Assembly (NCBI GenBank): GCA_030737835.1 | Contig: CM060850.1 | Coordinates: 30,793,716 to 30,857,715 of the forward strand | Direction: 5' to 3' | DNA from: Acorus gramineus | Lineage: Eukaryota; Streptophyta; Magnoliopsida; Acorales; Acoraceae | DNA length: 64,000 nt | Shown: one piece after another, positions 1-12,695 of the stretch | Layout of the letters: every line of letters starts with the position of its first letter | Position numbering within the stretch: position 1 is the stretch's first letter | Position numbers and translations under genes: made by a program | The notes under the pieces: generated by a model | Database searches by the model: none | Told to the model about the DNA's origin: nothing | What the model saw: only the letters and a program-made list of their open reading frames with translations

Positions 1-1639
1 GTTTGTAGCTAATAATCCAATTTGTTGTAGTGAGTTATTTATTCATGACAAAACTAGACAAGACATGATACAATATAGATATCCTAAAGGAAGGTTGGAA
101 GAGTTCTAAAATAGGGTAATTTCCTTGAAAGAGTCTGTGGGTTTCTTAATTTATCTCAACTTGGATTCTCTCTTTTAACTCCATTGATGTAGACTTAGAT
201 TAAACTATCTATATCTTATGTTCTTCGTGTGATATAATGTTTTTTTTTTGTTGGATCTCACGTTTATTTTTTGCTTCAGTGATCGCCTTCTCAACATTAT
301 AAACATAAAGAAATTAAACAAATGAACTTTCAAGGAAGTTGTTGCTTGATCTTAATGGATTAACAACTTTTTTTTATTTAGTGAAAGAGATGGTACATTG
401 TACTATTCTTTGTTGGAATTACTTACTGGAAGCGACTTTCAGTCAATTAAATATATATATATATATATCCAAAGGTTGGTTGTTGGCATTGATTTCTTCT
501 TACATCAGTTATTTAATATTAGAAATATCTATGGATCATTTAAGAGTTATAAATAAAACAGTTAGACCATTCAAAGATTGGGATTGCGATATGTTTGAGG
601 AATTGATTGTGATGGGTCACCAGTGGCTCAGGTATTGCCGTCACAGCACCGAATGGAGAAGCTCATATCGTGTTGTTGTTTTTTTCCCGGAGAAAATATA
701 GAATATATATAATAAACAGATCAAAATGATATTATATGATTATGAATTTATCTCAAAAAAACAAGGTCGTGGTAACGTAATTTCATGAAAGAGTGCTACA
801 ATTGGACTGAGGGTGTGCAAGATTAGTAATTAGGAGTATTAGTCACACATTAATACATAATCCTTCATAAAAATATGTAAGCTGATTGAGATCATCCATC
901 TGCATTCAAAAAACCATTCACTGACTTCGATCCTAATCAAATTGAGGTTATTTTTTGTTGTTGTAATTAAAAGTGGATTAATTTCATTGATGGGCATCTC
1001 AATCGATGTTGTGTCGAAAGGTTAAATTTATAGACTAATGGAACAGTTGCAATTCAAGTAATATAAGAGAAGGATACGTAGCCTAGCTCTTCAACAATAT
1101 ATATATATATAACTCAATAGTAATGAGCTAATGAATCAAGAACATACAACGCATTATTATGAATGAGAGAAAATGTATTAAAATCATGAATAGAAAAATG
1201 ATACGCCTAACCCTTTATATGAATAACCCTATATAGCTATTTATTGTCCTCATCAGTTTTTTTATTTTTAAATAACATATACATTCACACGTTAATATAA
1301 TATTATTATATAAATAAAATATATATTAAGATATATTAATATATTTTTAAAAATTTTATACGAACAGAAGGCTGACTTCAACATGCACAGTACAAGAAAA
1401 CGTGCATTTAAGTTGCTGGGCTAATGGTGGATTATGGCCAAATTTTTCTATTGTCACGTCATTCAAGTTTCAGTCACTCAAAAAAAAAAAAAAAAATGTA
1501 ATCGAAGTTTTTATTTGGACAGTTGACTTCAATGGAAAACCAAAAATGGAATCTTCAGGAGTGAATTGAAGAAATATTTTGCAGCCTTCATTTTGACTTC
1601 ACCAGCCAGTATACCTACCACCACACGTAAAAGAAACGT
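1..1639. other. AT-rich intergenic DNA, no supported gene
   Basis: This stretch is AT-rich with short poly-A/T and TA runs. The longest open frame (339-701, plus) begins and ends in low-complexity AT sequence. Its central part, around residues 65-105, looks somewhat protein-like but I do not recognise it. It could be an old exon remnant; no splice structure or start context supports a gene. Confidence 0.5.
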
Positions 1640-1648
1640 TAATATTAA

Positions 1649-3037
1649 GGAAAAATCCATATAACCCCCTCCAAACTATCTGATATTTATATAACTTTGA
1701 TTTTTTTAAAAATTCATATAACCCCCTACAAACACTTTGAAAATACAAATGGCCCCTGCTGTTAGTCAACTTAACCCATGTTGACTAACCCTTCACCCAA
1801 CATTTGAAATTACATTTTTGTCATGTTTCAAAACAGGTCTTTAAACATTACCACACCCTCCACCGCGAGCGACACCAAAAAATGGCTCGTGCTTGAGCAC
1901 CTGCGCGACGGGCACCAGAAGCCTAACCATAACGTTATGGACATTTGAACACGCTTTGTCAGGATATCCGACCAGCCTCCGGTTCGCAGCTGCCTGTAGA
2001 GTGTTCGACGCCCTCGTCTTGACGTCCAGGCTCGCCAACGTCTTCAGTGAATCAACGAGGCGCGGATTCCGAGACAGGTGGGGGCCGCGGACGATGGCGC
2101 GGTTGAAGCTGCTGTCAGGCTCGAGCCACCAGGGAATGGAGAACGCCACCTCAAAAGTTGTGTGATTCTTGATGCGAGGATGGTTTTTCTATGCTCTTTC
2201 ATACGGGTTTAAGTCGCATGTGAGGCTTTTGGGCTTGTGCTTGCACTCAAATGTGGTTTCATAGATACATCATGGTGTCTCCATGAATAAAATGGTCAAT
2301 TACACATGTACATGCAAAATGAATCAATTGCATGACTGCTATAAATGGAACACACAACAATTTGCAAGCTTCATTTAGGAATTGCAACAAACACATGAAA
2401 CACTAAAGAAAATTATTCTTGCACATTTCATCACAAGCATTTTAACAATTATATTTACACAATACATATGGCAATTATATTAGTGGTATTCACAATTGGT
2501 GATTGACATTTGACAACGTGGTGTCATAGTGATAATACAACAGTGGTGACCTGCAATGGCGAAAAAATGGTGAAGATGATGGCAATGGAGGCTTGGAGCC
2601 AATGGTGGATAGGAAGAAGACCAGGACATTTTCGGCATTTCAGGCATATTTGTCAGTGTAAAGACATGTAATTTTTTTATGTTTTGAGGGACCTACTAAA
2701 ATAAGGTCGAGATGAGGGTCACCACGACCATCAGATCCCCATGTGCCTGCAACAGTGTGAAAGGAAGAAGAAGAAAGTCTATTAAAAGGGAGGGGTAAAA
2801 AGGTAATTAACAAGGGGTTATTTGTATTTTTTATAGTTTACAAGGACTTATGTGTATTATTTCAGTTTGCATAAGTTAAGATAACATAATATTATAAGAA
2901 TATTCTAATTAATTCAGGTGGCTGATTTGGCTTTTCATTATATTTCTGGGGTGTTATTTGGATTTATGAAAAATATAGGGTGTTATCTGGATTTTTGAAT
3001 TTTTTTTTTTTTTTGGTTGCGTATATGAATTTTTCCC
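1649..3037. mobile_element. Mutator-like non-autonomous element (Pack-MULE candidate)
   Basis: The ends are inverted repeats: GGAAAAATCCATATAACC on the left against the reverse complement of the right end, GGGAAAAATTCATATACG. The element is flanked by an exact 9-bp target duplication TAATATTAA (1640-1648 and 3038-3046). A 9-bp duplication with long inverted ends is the mark of the Mutator superfamily. No transposase is visible. The interior holds a GC-rich block (about 1841-2165) quite unlike the AT-rich surroundings, which suggests captured host coding DNA, as in Pack-MULEs. The exact duplication suggests a fairly recent insertion. Confidence 0.7.
1841..2149 (-). pseudogene. GC-rich, probably captured gene fragment inside the Pack-MULE
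   Basis: A 102-residue frame is open on the minus strand, and an overlapping plus-strand frame (1893-2165) is also open. The minus-strand reading looks more protein-like, with regular hydrophobic spacing (for example PWWLEPDSSFNRAIVRG near its start), but I do not recognise the family. GC content is far above the surrounding transposon DNA. It is most simply read as an exon fragment picked up by the element. Direction and origin remain open. Confidence 0.4.
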
Positions 3038-3630
3038 TAATATTAATATACATATATAGACCTTCATATAGACCTTCAAGATAAAGATATGCATGCCCCC
3101 TGCGCAGTTCACATCGATCGGATCATTTTATAATAGATCCATTGGGATAGTCAATTAATCCCTAGCAATGAAATGAATTGACATGGATATACCATGTACT
3201 GGGCATTTGAGACCATTTTAATATTTTTTGAGGAGGAGATAATTAATAAATGATTTTACTAGAATCATATATAGTTTAATTTAAATATTACCTTTTTAAT
3301 TCATGACATATAATTCTATGATGCACTAACATTGCTTTCTCTCTCACCTTTGATACTTTGAATACTTCTTACCTTAACAAAAACCGACCTAAACCACCAA
3401 TCACCAACTATGCATAATAAAGAAAACTAAATTAAGAACAATAAGTCCCCATTCAAACCAGGCGAAAAAATAAAAATAAAAAAAAGTTCCCCATCCATGA
3501 AACATCTTAATCAAGCCCAACTTTTGCGTGCAGTGTGTATTTTTGACAAATCAGCATACTTTATGTAGCATGCATGTTTAAAAAAACTGGTGGCCGGTAA
3601 TTCTATATACATAATATATATAAAAAATAG

Positions 3631-4313
3631 GGTAATTAGCACTTTTAACTCAATAAAAATGAAAATTCACAAAAATAGTCCCATCCATCCATCGAATATT
3701 TACAAAAACTAGTCCCGTTGACCCAGTCAGCACTGTCAGGTTAGCGCTGGCCTTTTTTTTTTTCTTTTTTTTTGAATTTTAGTACTAGAGACAAATTATA
3801 TATAATCAGTCTCCAGTACAAATTTTCAAAACACTGGAGACGGATTATATATAATCAGTCTCCAGTATAAATTTTTTTAACACTGGAGACGGATTATATA
3901 TAATCAGTCTCCAGTATAAATCTTTTTAACACTGGAGACGAATTATATATAATTAGTCTCCAGTACAAATTTTAACACTTATCCGGGCCTATCCGGGATC
4001 TTATACCAGAAACAAACGGGGGCTAAGGTAGAAATGCACTGGAGACTGATTATAATCCGTCTCTAGTGTTTTTATAAGGTTTCTGAAAATTTGTATTAGA
4101 GACTGATTATATATAATCCGTCTCCAGTGTTCTGAAAATTTGTACTGGAGACTGATTACATATAATCCGTCTCCTATACAAAAATTCAAAAAAAAGGTCA
4201 GCGCTGACGTGACAGTGCTGACCGGGTCAACGAAGCTAGTTTTTATAAATATTTGATGGGCGAGGCTATTTCCGCTAATATTTATTTTAAGGGGGCTAAA
4301 AGTCCAAATTACC
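3631..4313. mobile_element. Foldback/MITE element with internal hairpin repeats
   Basis: Long inverted ends of about 120 bp run from GGTAATTAGCACTTTTA on the left to the reverse complement GGTAATTTGGACTTTTA on the right, and both sides contain the GACCSRGTCAGCACTGTCA motif. The middle holds repeated short palindromes of the form ACTGGAGACGGATTATATAT followed by ATAATCAGTCTCCAGT, so single strands would fold strongly. It is absent at the matching site of copy B (near 21490), so it inserted after the duplication or was lost from B. No clean target duplication can be read in the A-rich flank. A piece of another MITE (3983-4024) is embedded in it. Confidence 0.7.
3983..4024 (+). repeat. Fragment of the 40.2-kb MITE end nested in the foldback element
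   Basis: The segment CTTATCCGGGCCTATCCGGG through AAACAAACGGGGGCT resembles the right end of the MITE at 40220-40700. It splits the series of hairpin repeats, so it arrived after the foldback element formed or was copied into it. Confidence 0.5.
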
Positions 4314-4699
4314 TGAAAAAAATATAAACTATAAAGTATAAACAAAGAACAATATATAACTTATGCATCTCCCTCTTAAAAACAAAGAACAAATTAAAAA
4401 TCATTAAATCAATAACCACTGCAAGTTTGAAAGGTTCCTTGTTGGTGGAGATGCTCCTTCCCTTCTTCAAAATAAAAAACACTTCCATAACAAATAAAAT
4501 AGTAACAACAACGAACCTTTCAAACTTGCAGTGGTCATTGATTTAATGATTTTTAATTTGTTATACTTAATATTTTTATAGTTTTAAAAATAATATCATA
4601 TATCTGGTTAGTCGAAAAATATGACCGACGTATTGGAGTGTAGCAATATTTTCCTTATAATATAAATCAACAGCTAGATATAACACACACACGCTCTTC

Positions 4700-4708
4700 T
4701 ATAAAAGG
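4700..4708 (+). promoter_or_regulatory. TATA box of BAHD copy A
   Basis: TATAAAAGG lies 112-120 bp upstream of the start codon, between an ACACACAC stretch and CTGGCCTCCTCATTCACC, a likely transcription start context. Copy B has TATATAAGG at the same place. Confidence 0.7.
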
Positions 4709-4820
4709 CCCTGGCCTCCTCATTCACCAAACCATATATGCTCAACACAAACAACCAACCAACATAGCTTATATATTACTCTCCTATATATTTTGAGGGA
4801 CGACCCTAGCTGTCTTCTGA

Positions 4821-7800
4821 ATGGCGTCCACATTAGAGTTCACAGTCCGGCGGAAGGAGGCGGTGCTGGTCCGTCCGGCCGGGCCGACCCCGCACGAGTT
4901 GAAGAAGCTGTCGGACCTTGATGACCAGATGGGTCTCCGGTTCCAGGTACCGGTGGTCCAGTTCTTCCAAAACAACCCGTCCATGGCGGGGAAGGACCCG
5001 GCGAAGGTCATAAAGGATGCCGTGGCTAAGGCCCTCGTCTATTACTACCCGTTTGCGGGGCGCATCAGGGAGGAGGAGGGGGGGATGAAACTCAGCGTGG
5101 ACTGCACCGGAGAGGGAATTCTCTTCGTCGAGGCCGACGCCGACGTCACGCTAGACCAGTTCGGGGACGAGATATGGCCGCCGTTCAAGTGCTTGGGTGA
5201 CATCCTTCATGATGTTCCTGGGACCGGGGACGTCGTCAACTGCCCCTTGTTGTTGATTCAGGTATTTAAGTTCAATCATTAATTCCATATGACTTTCATG
5301 ACTCACGCATGATTAGAATTGTCACATACCTCGTATGTTAATTAATCATAACTTGTTGATTCAAATTTGACAAGAAATTAATAACAAGATCCGGTGCTGC
5401 TTGGATCTTTATCTCCTGATTGAAAAATGACCCAATTTTTTCATGATTGTCGTCACATGCTTTAGTATCCTTTACCTTTGTTATTTTTATTTTTATAATA
5501 ACGGTTATAGGCCAATTTTAATGGCTGATCTGATCATCGAATCACATCTTCACAATTTTTTTTTTTTAAATCGATAAATATTTTTCTTTTCTTGTTAAAT
5601 CTCCCCGAATCAACAGACAGATAACAAAATTTAAACTTAGGTCTCCTTATTCAAAAGTGATATTTCTACAATCCTACTAAAAAGAAGTTCAATGATCATG
5701 AGCTTCACAGGTTATATCATTAAAAGCCCGGTTGATAACACGATCAGGGTTCAAAAGTGTTACAAAATGGGTTTCAGAAAACAAACTTAATTAAAAAGTT
5801 ATTTATAGTTTTTAATGTAAAAAAGTTGTTTTTAAAAAATATAAAAAATGAGTTTTTAAAAAATTAAAATCTATTTAAATCGTTTCATTCAATATTTTTT
5901 TTTCAAATGTGTTTTACAACGCTACCTAAAATTAAAGTTAAAACTAAAACTGATTTCTTTAACCAGGGGTGTAAAAAAAAAAAAAACTTCAATTAGGTGA
6001 ACCAGATCAGGTCAGCGCTCATGTAGTCACACCACGAAAATTGGTATGAGACTAATAATTTAAAAAAAAAATTAATAATAATAATAATACGATGAAGGAC
6101 CAAAAATGAAAATTATCTTAAGAATTATGTACACATGCTTTTATACATGTCCAGATCAATCCATAATGATTTCACGTAATAAATGCAAGTGTGGCAGAGA
6201 CAAGAATCGGATCTTTGATCCGACAAGATGGAATGACAAAAAAATACATGTGATTTCTTTGGTATTTTGTCGTTTATACGGATGTGCCATATATGTTGAA
6301 TAGCTGTCACATAAGGTTCAAAGTCAAAGGCTTAGTTTTTCTTTTTGGTAATTCTAGGTCGTTGCCATGATAATTAATAAAATTTTCTATCCTCAAAAAT
6401 AATTAAATAGAGTGATTATAAGATATTATTTTCCGAGGTCTGTAAAAAAAAATGGTATGTAAATAATAAACAGGATCAGTGCCAGTTTTTTTTTTTTTTT
6501 TTTGTTAATTCTAGATTGTGCCAAGATGATTAACAAAATTTACAATCCAAAAAAATAATTAAATAAAGCGATTATATGATATTATTTAATGAGCTCTATT
6601 TAAAAAGAATAAGATAGAGATAAATTTATTTTCTTGATTCTAAATTCTAATGTAGAGAGAAAGGGAAAAGATTTTTTTGGTTTTTTCTGGCTTAGTAACG
6701 AGATATACATATGATTGTATTTTTTATAAGCGTAAAAATAAATGTGTTTTACGGCGCCGTTTCATATTTTGTCGTTTACGTAGAGGGGTCATGCTGAATA
6801 GGTGTCGCATAGAGTTCTAAGTCAAAGGCTCAATGCCACACTTTGTTTCTTTTCGTTAATTCTTGGTCGTACCAGGATAACCAAATTTTCAATCGAGAAA
6901 AATGTTTAAAATATGTGATTATTCTTTTTTCTGAGTTCCGTTTAAGAAAAAAAGCAGGGTAAGATAGAGATAAAATTCAATAAAGAGAGAGAATAAGATC
7001 AGCATTTTCTTATTTTCATACTTTTCAAACTCAAATATAATTAGCGTATTCTTCATTTTTTTTTTTTTATGTAAAACGATAGTTTTGTTAAAAATTTAAA
7101 TATATAATTCAATGGATGAATTGTATATCATATACAGCATGAAAAATAATATTCCATTCATGACTGTTGGTGCAGGTGACCCGACTGACATGCGGAGGGT
7201 TCATAGTGGCCTACCGCCACAACCACACGATGGCGGACGCAGCGGGCCTGGTCCAGTTCCTCAAAGCGGTCTCCGAGTTCGCCTGCGGCGCATCCCGACC
7301 CACCCTGCAGCCCGTATGGGCGCGTGAGTTCCTCCTCGCGCGCAACCCCCCGCGCGTGACGTGCGAGCTCCGCGAGTACGACGACGTCCCCGATACGAAG
7401 AACACGCTCGTCCCCCACCCCGACATGGTGGACCGCGGCTTCTTCTTCGGGCCGAGACAGATGGCCCGACTACGGGCCCAGCTCCCGCCCCACCTCCGCA
7501 AGGCCGCTTCCTCGTTCGAGATCATCACCGCCGTCCTCTGGAGAGGACGCACCGCCTCGCTCAACATGGAACCGGAGGACACCGTTCGGATCCTCTGCAT
7601 CGTCAACGGACGGTCCAAGATCAAACCCCCGCTCCCCTCGGGATTCTACGGGAACGCGTTCGTGCTGCCCGCGGCGGTGTCCACGGCCAGAGACCTTTGC
7701 GCGGGCCAGCTTGGGTACGCGGTGGAGCTGGTGAAGCGGGCCAAGGGACGGGTGACGGACGAGTACATAAGATCGACAGCTGATTTGTTGGTGGTGAGGG

Positions 7801-8105
7801 GGAAGCCGCACGCGACGGCTGTGGGGACGTTCTTGGTGTCGGACGTGACCCACGCTGGGTTCAGGGAGGTGGACTTCGGGTGGGGGGAGGCAGTGTACGG
7901 TGGACCCGCGAAGGGGGGTGTTGGGCCCGTTCCGGGATTCGCAACGTTTTATATGCCGTACAGGAACAGAGAGGGGGAGAATGGGGTGGTGGTGCCCATG
8001 TGTTTGCCACGGCCCGCCATGGAGAGGTTCTCGGCCGAGTTTGACGAGCTGACTCGGGAGCAGCCCAAGGCGCAGCAGCCCACTCATATTTTATCTGCAC
8101 TTTAA
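4821..8105 (+). CDS. BAHD acyltransferase, benzyl-alcohol O-benzoyltransferase-like (copy A)
   Basis: Two exons, 4821-5261 and 7176-8105, join in phase 0 (CAG/GTATTT donor, TTGGTGCAG/GTGACC acceptor) to give 456 residues, the normal BAHD length. The catalytic HTMAD motif (HxxxD) is at residues 164-168 and the structural DFGWG motif at 380-384. Both are intact, as is the family's single intron just before the HxxxD region. The N-terminal TPHEL..LSDLDDQ.GLRFQ region (about 24-42) is typical of the alcohol acyltransferase/benzoyl-CoA:benzyl alcohol O-benzoyltransferase clade. Such enzymes transfer an acyl group from acyl-CoA to an alcohol in the cytosol, making volatile or protective esters; the actual substrates cannot be read from the sequence. 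The exons are very GC-rich and the intron is AT-rich. The start is the first ATG after the TATA box and aligns exactly with copy B. Confidence 0.92.
5262..7175 (+). other. Intron of BAHD copy A, with hAT-like MITE and tandem repeats
   Basis: The intron is 1914 bp and AT-rich. Around 5725-5940 it contains a MITE-like segment (GGTTGATAACACGATCAG) related to sequences near 23770 and 51270. From about 6340 to 6960 it holds two or three degenerate units built on AATTCTAGGTCGT, AATAATTAAATAAAGTGATT and a GAGCTCTGTT block. The same minisatellite is longer in copy B. Confidence 0.6.
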
Positions 8106-8509
8106 ATTGAATATTTATTTGGTTGTATTGAAAATGGAGTTGTTGCATTGTTGGTGGGTGAATAAGTGGGTCGATCCAAGGAAGAGGGGCGTCAGTACAA
8201 GTTGCTATATGATTACTTATTTCGATGTTTCGTCTGTTATCTGGTCATGGTCATGTTCGATTTATTACATAGCTATGTAGGTAATGTAGCCCATATGTGT
8301 TGTTCATTTGCGAGTTCGTTTGACATGTTTTTAGTTTTTTTTTTTTTTATGAGGCCCGGGTGATTGGTTTGTTCATTATTTATGTCAGCTATTGAATGAA
8401 AGTACGTATGGCAGGCAGCTTCAGCGACTTGGCTTGGACTTGATCAGTTGATTGTCCGTTGGAAACCCTCACCTAACTATTAATCATTTTTAAATTAAAA
8501 AAGAATTTT
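8106..8509 (+). other. 3' flank of BAHD copy A
   Basis: This is the 3' untranslated region and flank, nearly identical to the flank of copy B for the first 90 bases and then diverging by small indels. The AATGAAAGTA near 8393 is a possible poly(A) context, but no signal is clear enough to call. Confidence 0.4.
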
Positions 8510-10411
8510 GGGTGATTGTTCAAATGCGTTAAGGGTTTAATTTTTTTTTTTATTCCTGAATGTTTTTTTATTTTTAATTTATCTCTAAAATCTGATCTTT
8601 TTTATTTTTTTACCTGTGATCAGTGCGACCTCATTTTTATACTTAAACAATTCTCATCTGTAAATTAGTATTATGTTTCTATAACTAATCATTAAATTTC
8701 TATAATTGGTTATTATATTTCTGTATTTTATATGTCTTTAGTTTAGTTCCATATATGATATTACATATCTGTTTTGTAAATTATAGTTTTTGTAATTTAT
8801 GTGATACTTGTTATAAGAATGATAGATGATATTATCAATAAATGGTAGATTATGTCATTGAACATTACATTTGTAATTTGTATTGTAGTTGTTATATAAA
8901 TGTTAGTTTCTATAATTGTTTAGTACATGAATCAAGAAGTAATTCTACTAAAATATTACAATTGTTCATAAATTTTCAGTTTGAATTTATGCTATTACCA
9001 ATTTTGTTCATATTGCTAAATAAAAATTTATTTAAGTGTTTAACAATTTGTTGTATTTTTGAAGTAGCTTGGAAAGCCTGCTATTTGTTATGAAGTACAT
9101 TGAATGTCTAGTTCAGTGGTCTTTTAGTGAGTTTCATTTCATTTAAGAGGACGTGCAGAAGATTAAGAGGGAGACAACAACTAATCATTAAGATATGAAG
9201 AAAACATCATAATTTAAACAATTGATGAATCTATTTTAATGAAACTTTGAGATTAGGTCGATAACAATTTTGCGTACGTTGAATGCACTTACAGATTGAG
9301 GGTGATATTTTCCCCTTTAGTTAAACTATCAGTTCTTGGTGCCATTCTTCATGAACCTGGACCCAATTGGAAATGGATCATACACTCACAAAGAAATCAA
9401 GGGGACACCAGTGTGGTGCCAGCCAAAGGGTATCTGAAGAGATATACCAGTCGGAGATTCAAAACAAAACTCACTTAATTTTTGGTGGCATGAAAGTATA
9501 AAATTAGATTCGATATATTAGCCTTTTGAGTTACATCACTTTTTATAGGGTTATCTCGGCTAGATTGCAACTTCCATTCTCTTTTGGTGTTATAACCGTT
9601 TCCCCACTAAACACTTAGGGGACGGTTTTTGTGAGAAACTCCACGTGTCAATGAGACACGTTGTGCCACTAATTACCCACGTTTAACAAATAATGGCCTT
9701 AATTCTCCTCCCGTCAATTATGGACGTTACAGTCTTCTGACTGTTTCCTTGGTTCTACTCATGGCCTTTGGCTTGATCGTTCTTCTGTTACGTCTTCGAG
9801 TGTGTTTATGAGGTGAAAGATCGCCCGATCAGATCTCTTATCTAGTCGTGTCTCTTCTGCTCGTTCGCGAAGAGTAAGGTCGTCCGACCAGATCTCTAAT
9901 CTGATCTTGTCTTACCTGCTCGTGATGACATTCGCCCGTGAGGTGTCTAACTATCCGACTAGACCATCAATCTAATCGTATCAGCCTACTCGAAAGTGTC
10001 ATCATGACATTTTGGATTTGAATCCAGGTTTGTGGGTTTCGGCTTTGACGGCCCACGTCCGTCTTGACTTGACACGTGTCATTTGTTAACATGGTGTAGA
10101 TTTTTTCCTCCACAGAGATGATGGTGTAATGACACTGAGAATGTACATATGATCATTTTGTGTTTAAACATCTTTGCGTACTTTGATATTTTTGGTAGAT
10201 AACTATTAAATATCTATAACTATTTGTATAATTTATGATGTATCATATTATCTTTGTCTAACTCTGTCTATTAGGGGTAGTTCGGGTATTATAAAAATTC
10301 AGATGAAAAAAAAATAGGATCAAATTTTAAGGGTAAATAAAAAATAAAATATAGTTCAACAGTAAAAAAAAAATTAGACCCTTGATCAAGGGACATTTGA
10401 ACGATTCACCC
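8510..10411. mobile_element. Mutator-like element, 1.9 kb, no transposase seen
   Basis: The ends are long inverted repeats of 90 bp or more: GGGTGATTGTTCAAATG on the left and, reversed, GGGTGAATCGTTCAAATG on the right, both followed by T-rich blocks and a ...AAAATYTGATC motif. The flanking 9-mers AAGAATTTT (8501-8509) and TAGAACTTT (10412-10420) agree at 7 of 9 positions. Copy B has the undivided site (AAAGAACTTTTAAC near 27847), so the insertion is specific to copy A. The interior (about 9100-10140) is less AT-rich and has imperfect repeats of a GATCAGATCTCT type. It may itself be a nested insertion, but I could not define its ends. Confidence 0.7.
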
Positions 10412-12444
10412 TAGAACTTTTTAACTCTTTTGATACACATATGCCACCTATGTATCAAAACATGCATGTATCGGTAAAATTCTCATCAACACACACACTG
10501 ATATAAAAGTTTCTCATTTGTTGAAATGGGAGTCATCAACTAAATGTCTGACTCCGGCCGGGTGAATTCATCTAGTGGAGAAAAGGACCATTATGTGATT
10601 TCAAACTGTTAAAAAATGGCGCTTGTGAAAGGGCCCCATTCATGTCATTTCAATGCGTTACAGAAGGGAAACGTGAGGGACATTCTTCCAGTACGTACTT
10701 TTGACATTAGCAAAAATTATATATATTTATTTAACAAAATATATACATACACAACGAGAAATTTAGGATTTGGTAACAATTTTTTTTGCTACAATTTTAT
10801 AAACTTAAGGTATGTATATGCTATAAGTACGACTTAAAAAAAATCGTAGCATTATTTTGAAAGCTTTTAAAATATTTTTATGTGTGAAAGAACAGATGCT
10901 ACAAAAATTGTTTAATTGAGAACGGAATCTATGGGATTGTGGTGATAAGTATGCCTGCGGCTTTTTTAGAAACCGCAATAATGTGATTGGAAATCACAAC
11001 AATTAATTTAATTAATGCTGGTGAATTTTTTAAAAACTGTAGCAGTAAAGATCATTTATGGCCATGACTCTTCTTTCTCCATTGTAGTTTTTTCACATTT
11101 TCCTTAATCACTGAAAAATGGCTTCTCATCCGAAAAATTACTCATCTCCACAAAACTTGGCAAGCCTTCTTTGAACTCCTCCATTGATCATGTCGTTCCC
11201 CATCTTTTCCACATTCCTCCGTGAAGACTGATCAGGCCCACTCAAATCACATTAATTTTGAATTCATAGAACTAGTAAAAATTCTTCTATATTTTTCTTT
11301 GTGAATTTTTTTATAGTCTATTGTTTGGATTGCCTTTTTTTTTAGATTCAAGATTATGGAATAGCAATTATAGTTTTGATCATACCACTTGGAATCATTT
11401 TTTTTTTTTTTTTGCATTTTTTCAGAATACACGAGGACAAAGGATCAAAACCCGAGCTTCGATCAAATCAGTTTTATGAGAGGATACATTGCATGGAGTA
11501 GCAGAATACTCAATAGATGAATGCAACAAATGCAAGATTTTCTATCGGACAAAAGGAGGAGAAGATGCATGAAAAGATGCAAGAGATACAAGAACTAAAA
11601 ACAATTTTTTTAGAATTTATCAAAATTTTAAGTTTTAGATAGTAATCTTTAACTGTTATTTTGTAATTTTTTTTGTAAATTCATATGTATTTTAGTTTTA
11701 GACTTTTATGTTGACTAGTAGGTGTACATGTGCGTTGCACATGAATTATATTACTGAAATATAATGGCTGAATAATAATTACGATAATCAGTTGACTCTA
11801 AAGTAAGAACATATTTTATAAAAATTCAATATTAACTTAACATAAATATTGACAATTTAAAATAAATATTTGACTGCCTTTGTTAAATCATACAACTACA
11901 TCACACTTGAGCCACCTGAGGAAGATTGCATTGATACATGTCAGATATATGAATTAAAAGGACCAATAAGATAAATTTAATTAAGCTAATTATTCTATAA
12001 AAGCGACAAATAATGCTCTGATGAAGATGTAGCATAATAGGTATATGGCAACAGAGGATATTTTTTACATGAATTCTCATTTGAATAAAACAAAAAATCA
12101 CCTCTCAAATGATACATCAAATCAAAGTTTCAAAAAACAAACCACTTCCATTACAAACAACAATGTGATATCCATGTTAAACCCTAACTAAGTACCAAAT
12201 TTTGACAAATTCAAAGAAAATGACAAAAAAGAATTGCATAAACATGAAACTCAATTACCAAATAATTGAAAAATTCAAACAATTTTAAGTAACTAAAGTA
12301 ACAACAAAAGACTTTTTAAGAAGAAAAAGGACCAACAAACAATATGGAAATCCATTGAGGTTCCTAACACCGCAGCAAACCATTAGCATACCCATCCATA
12401 AAAGATAAGCATTTAGGATATTAACAAAGATTGTTTTAGAAAAC

Positions 12445-12695
12445 TTTGAAAACCTTCTCCTTTGTAGGCCCACTGGTGCCCCCTTCTCATATCGTGTTCC
12501 TTGTCTTCAGTGTAACCTCTTTTGATAATTGAATATCATCGTTATCTCAAAGGATGTTTTCTCTTGATCAAATTTGTAACCCTTTGCTATAAGTTCCAGC
12601 AAGCTCTTTATATTGAGGTAGTCTTCTGACTGGAATATGAAAGCCAATGTTGAAAAAAAAATCAGCACAAAGGAAGCGAAGGGAAAAGAATTCAA
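12445..12695 (-). pseudogene. Captured SKP1-like fragment in the Helitron
   Basis: The minus-strand reading contains TLAFIFQSEDYLNIKSLLEL, matching the SKP1 segment TLFDLILAANYLNIKSLLDL residue for residue in spacing. It continues with EKTSFEITMIFN against the family's GKTPEEIRKTFN. After a change of frame near 12510 it reads RRGHQWAYKGEG, corresponding to the conserved SKP1 C-terminus RRENQWAFE. SKP1 is the adaptor between cullin-1 and F-box proteins in SCF ubiquitin ligases. Only the C-terminal part is present and the frame is broken, so this is a captured fossil of a host gene. The AG at 12639-12640 on the minus strand is not needed as a splice site, since homology runs through it. Confidence 0.75.

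Noticed and set aside
7211-8148. Several long antisense and alternative-frame open frames over BAHD exon 2 (also at 26560-27497)
   Set aside because: They overlap a complete, motif-bearing BAHD exon and are explained by its very high GC content, which removes stop codons from the other frames.
9100-10140. Possible solo LTR inside the Mutator-like element of copy A
   Set aside because: Composition and imperfect repeats look foreign, but I could not find matching TG/CA ends with a target duplication, so no element is called.
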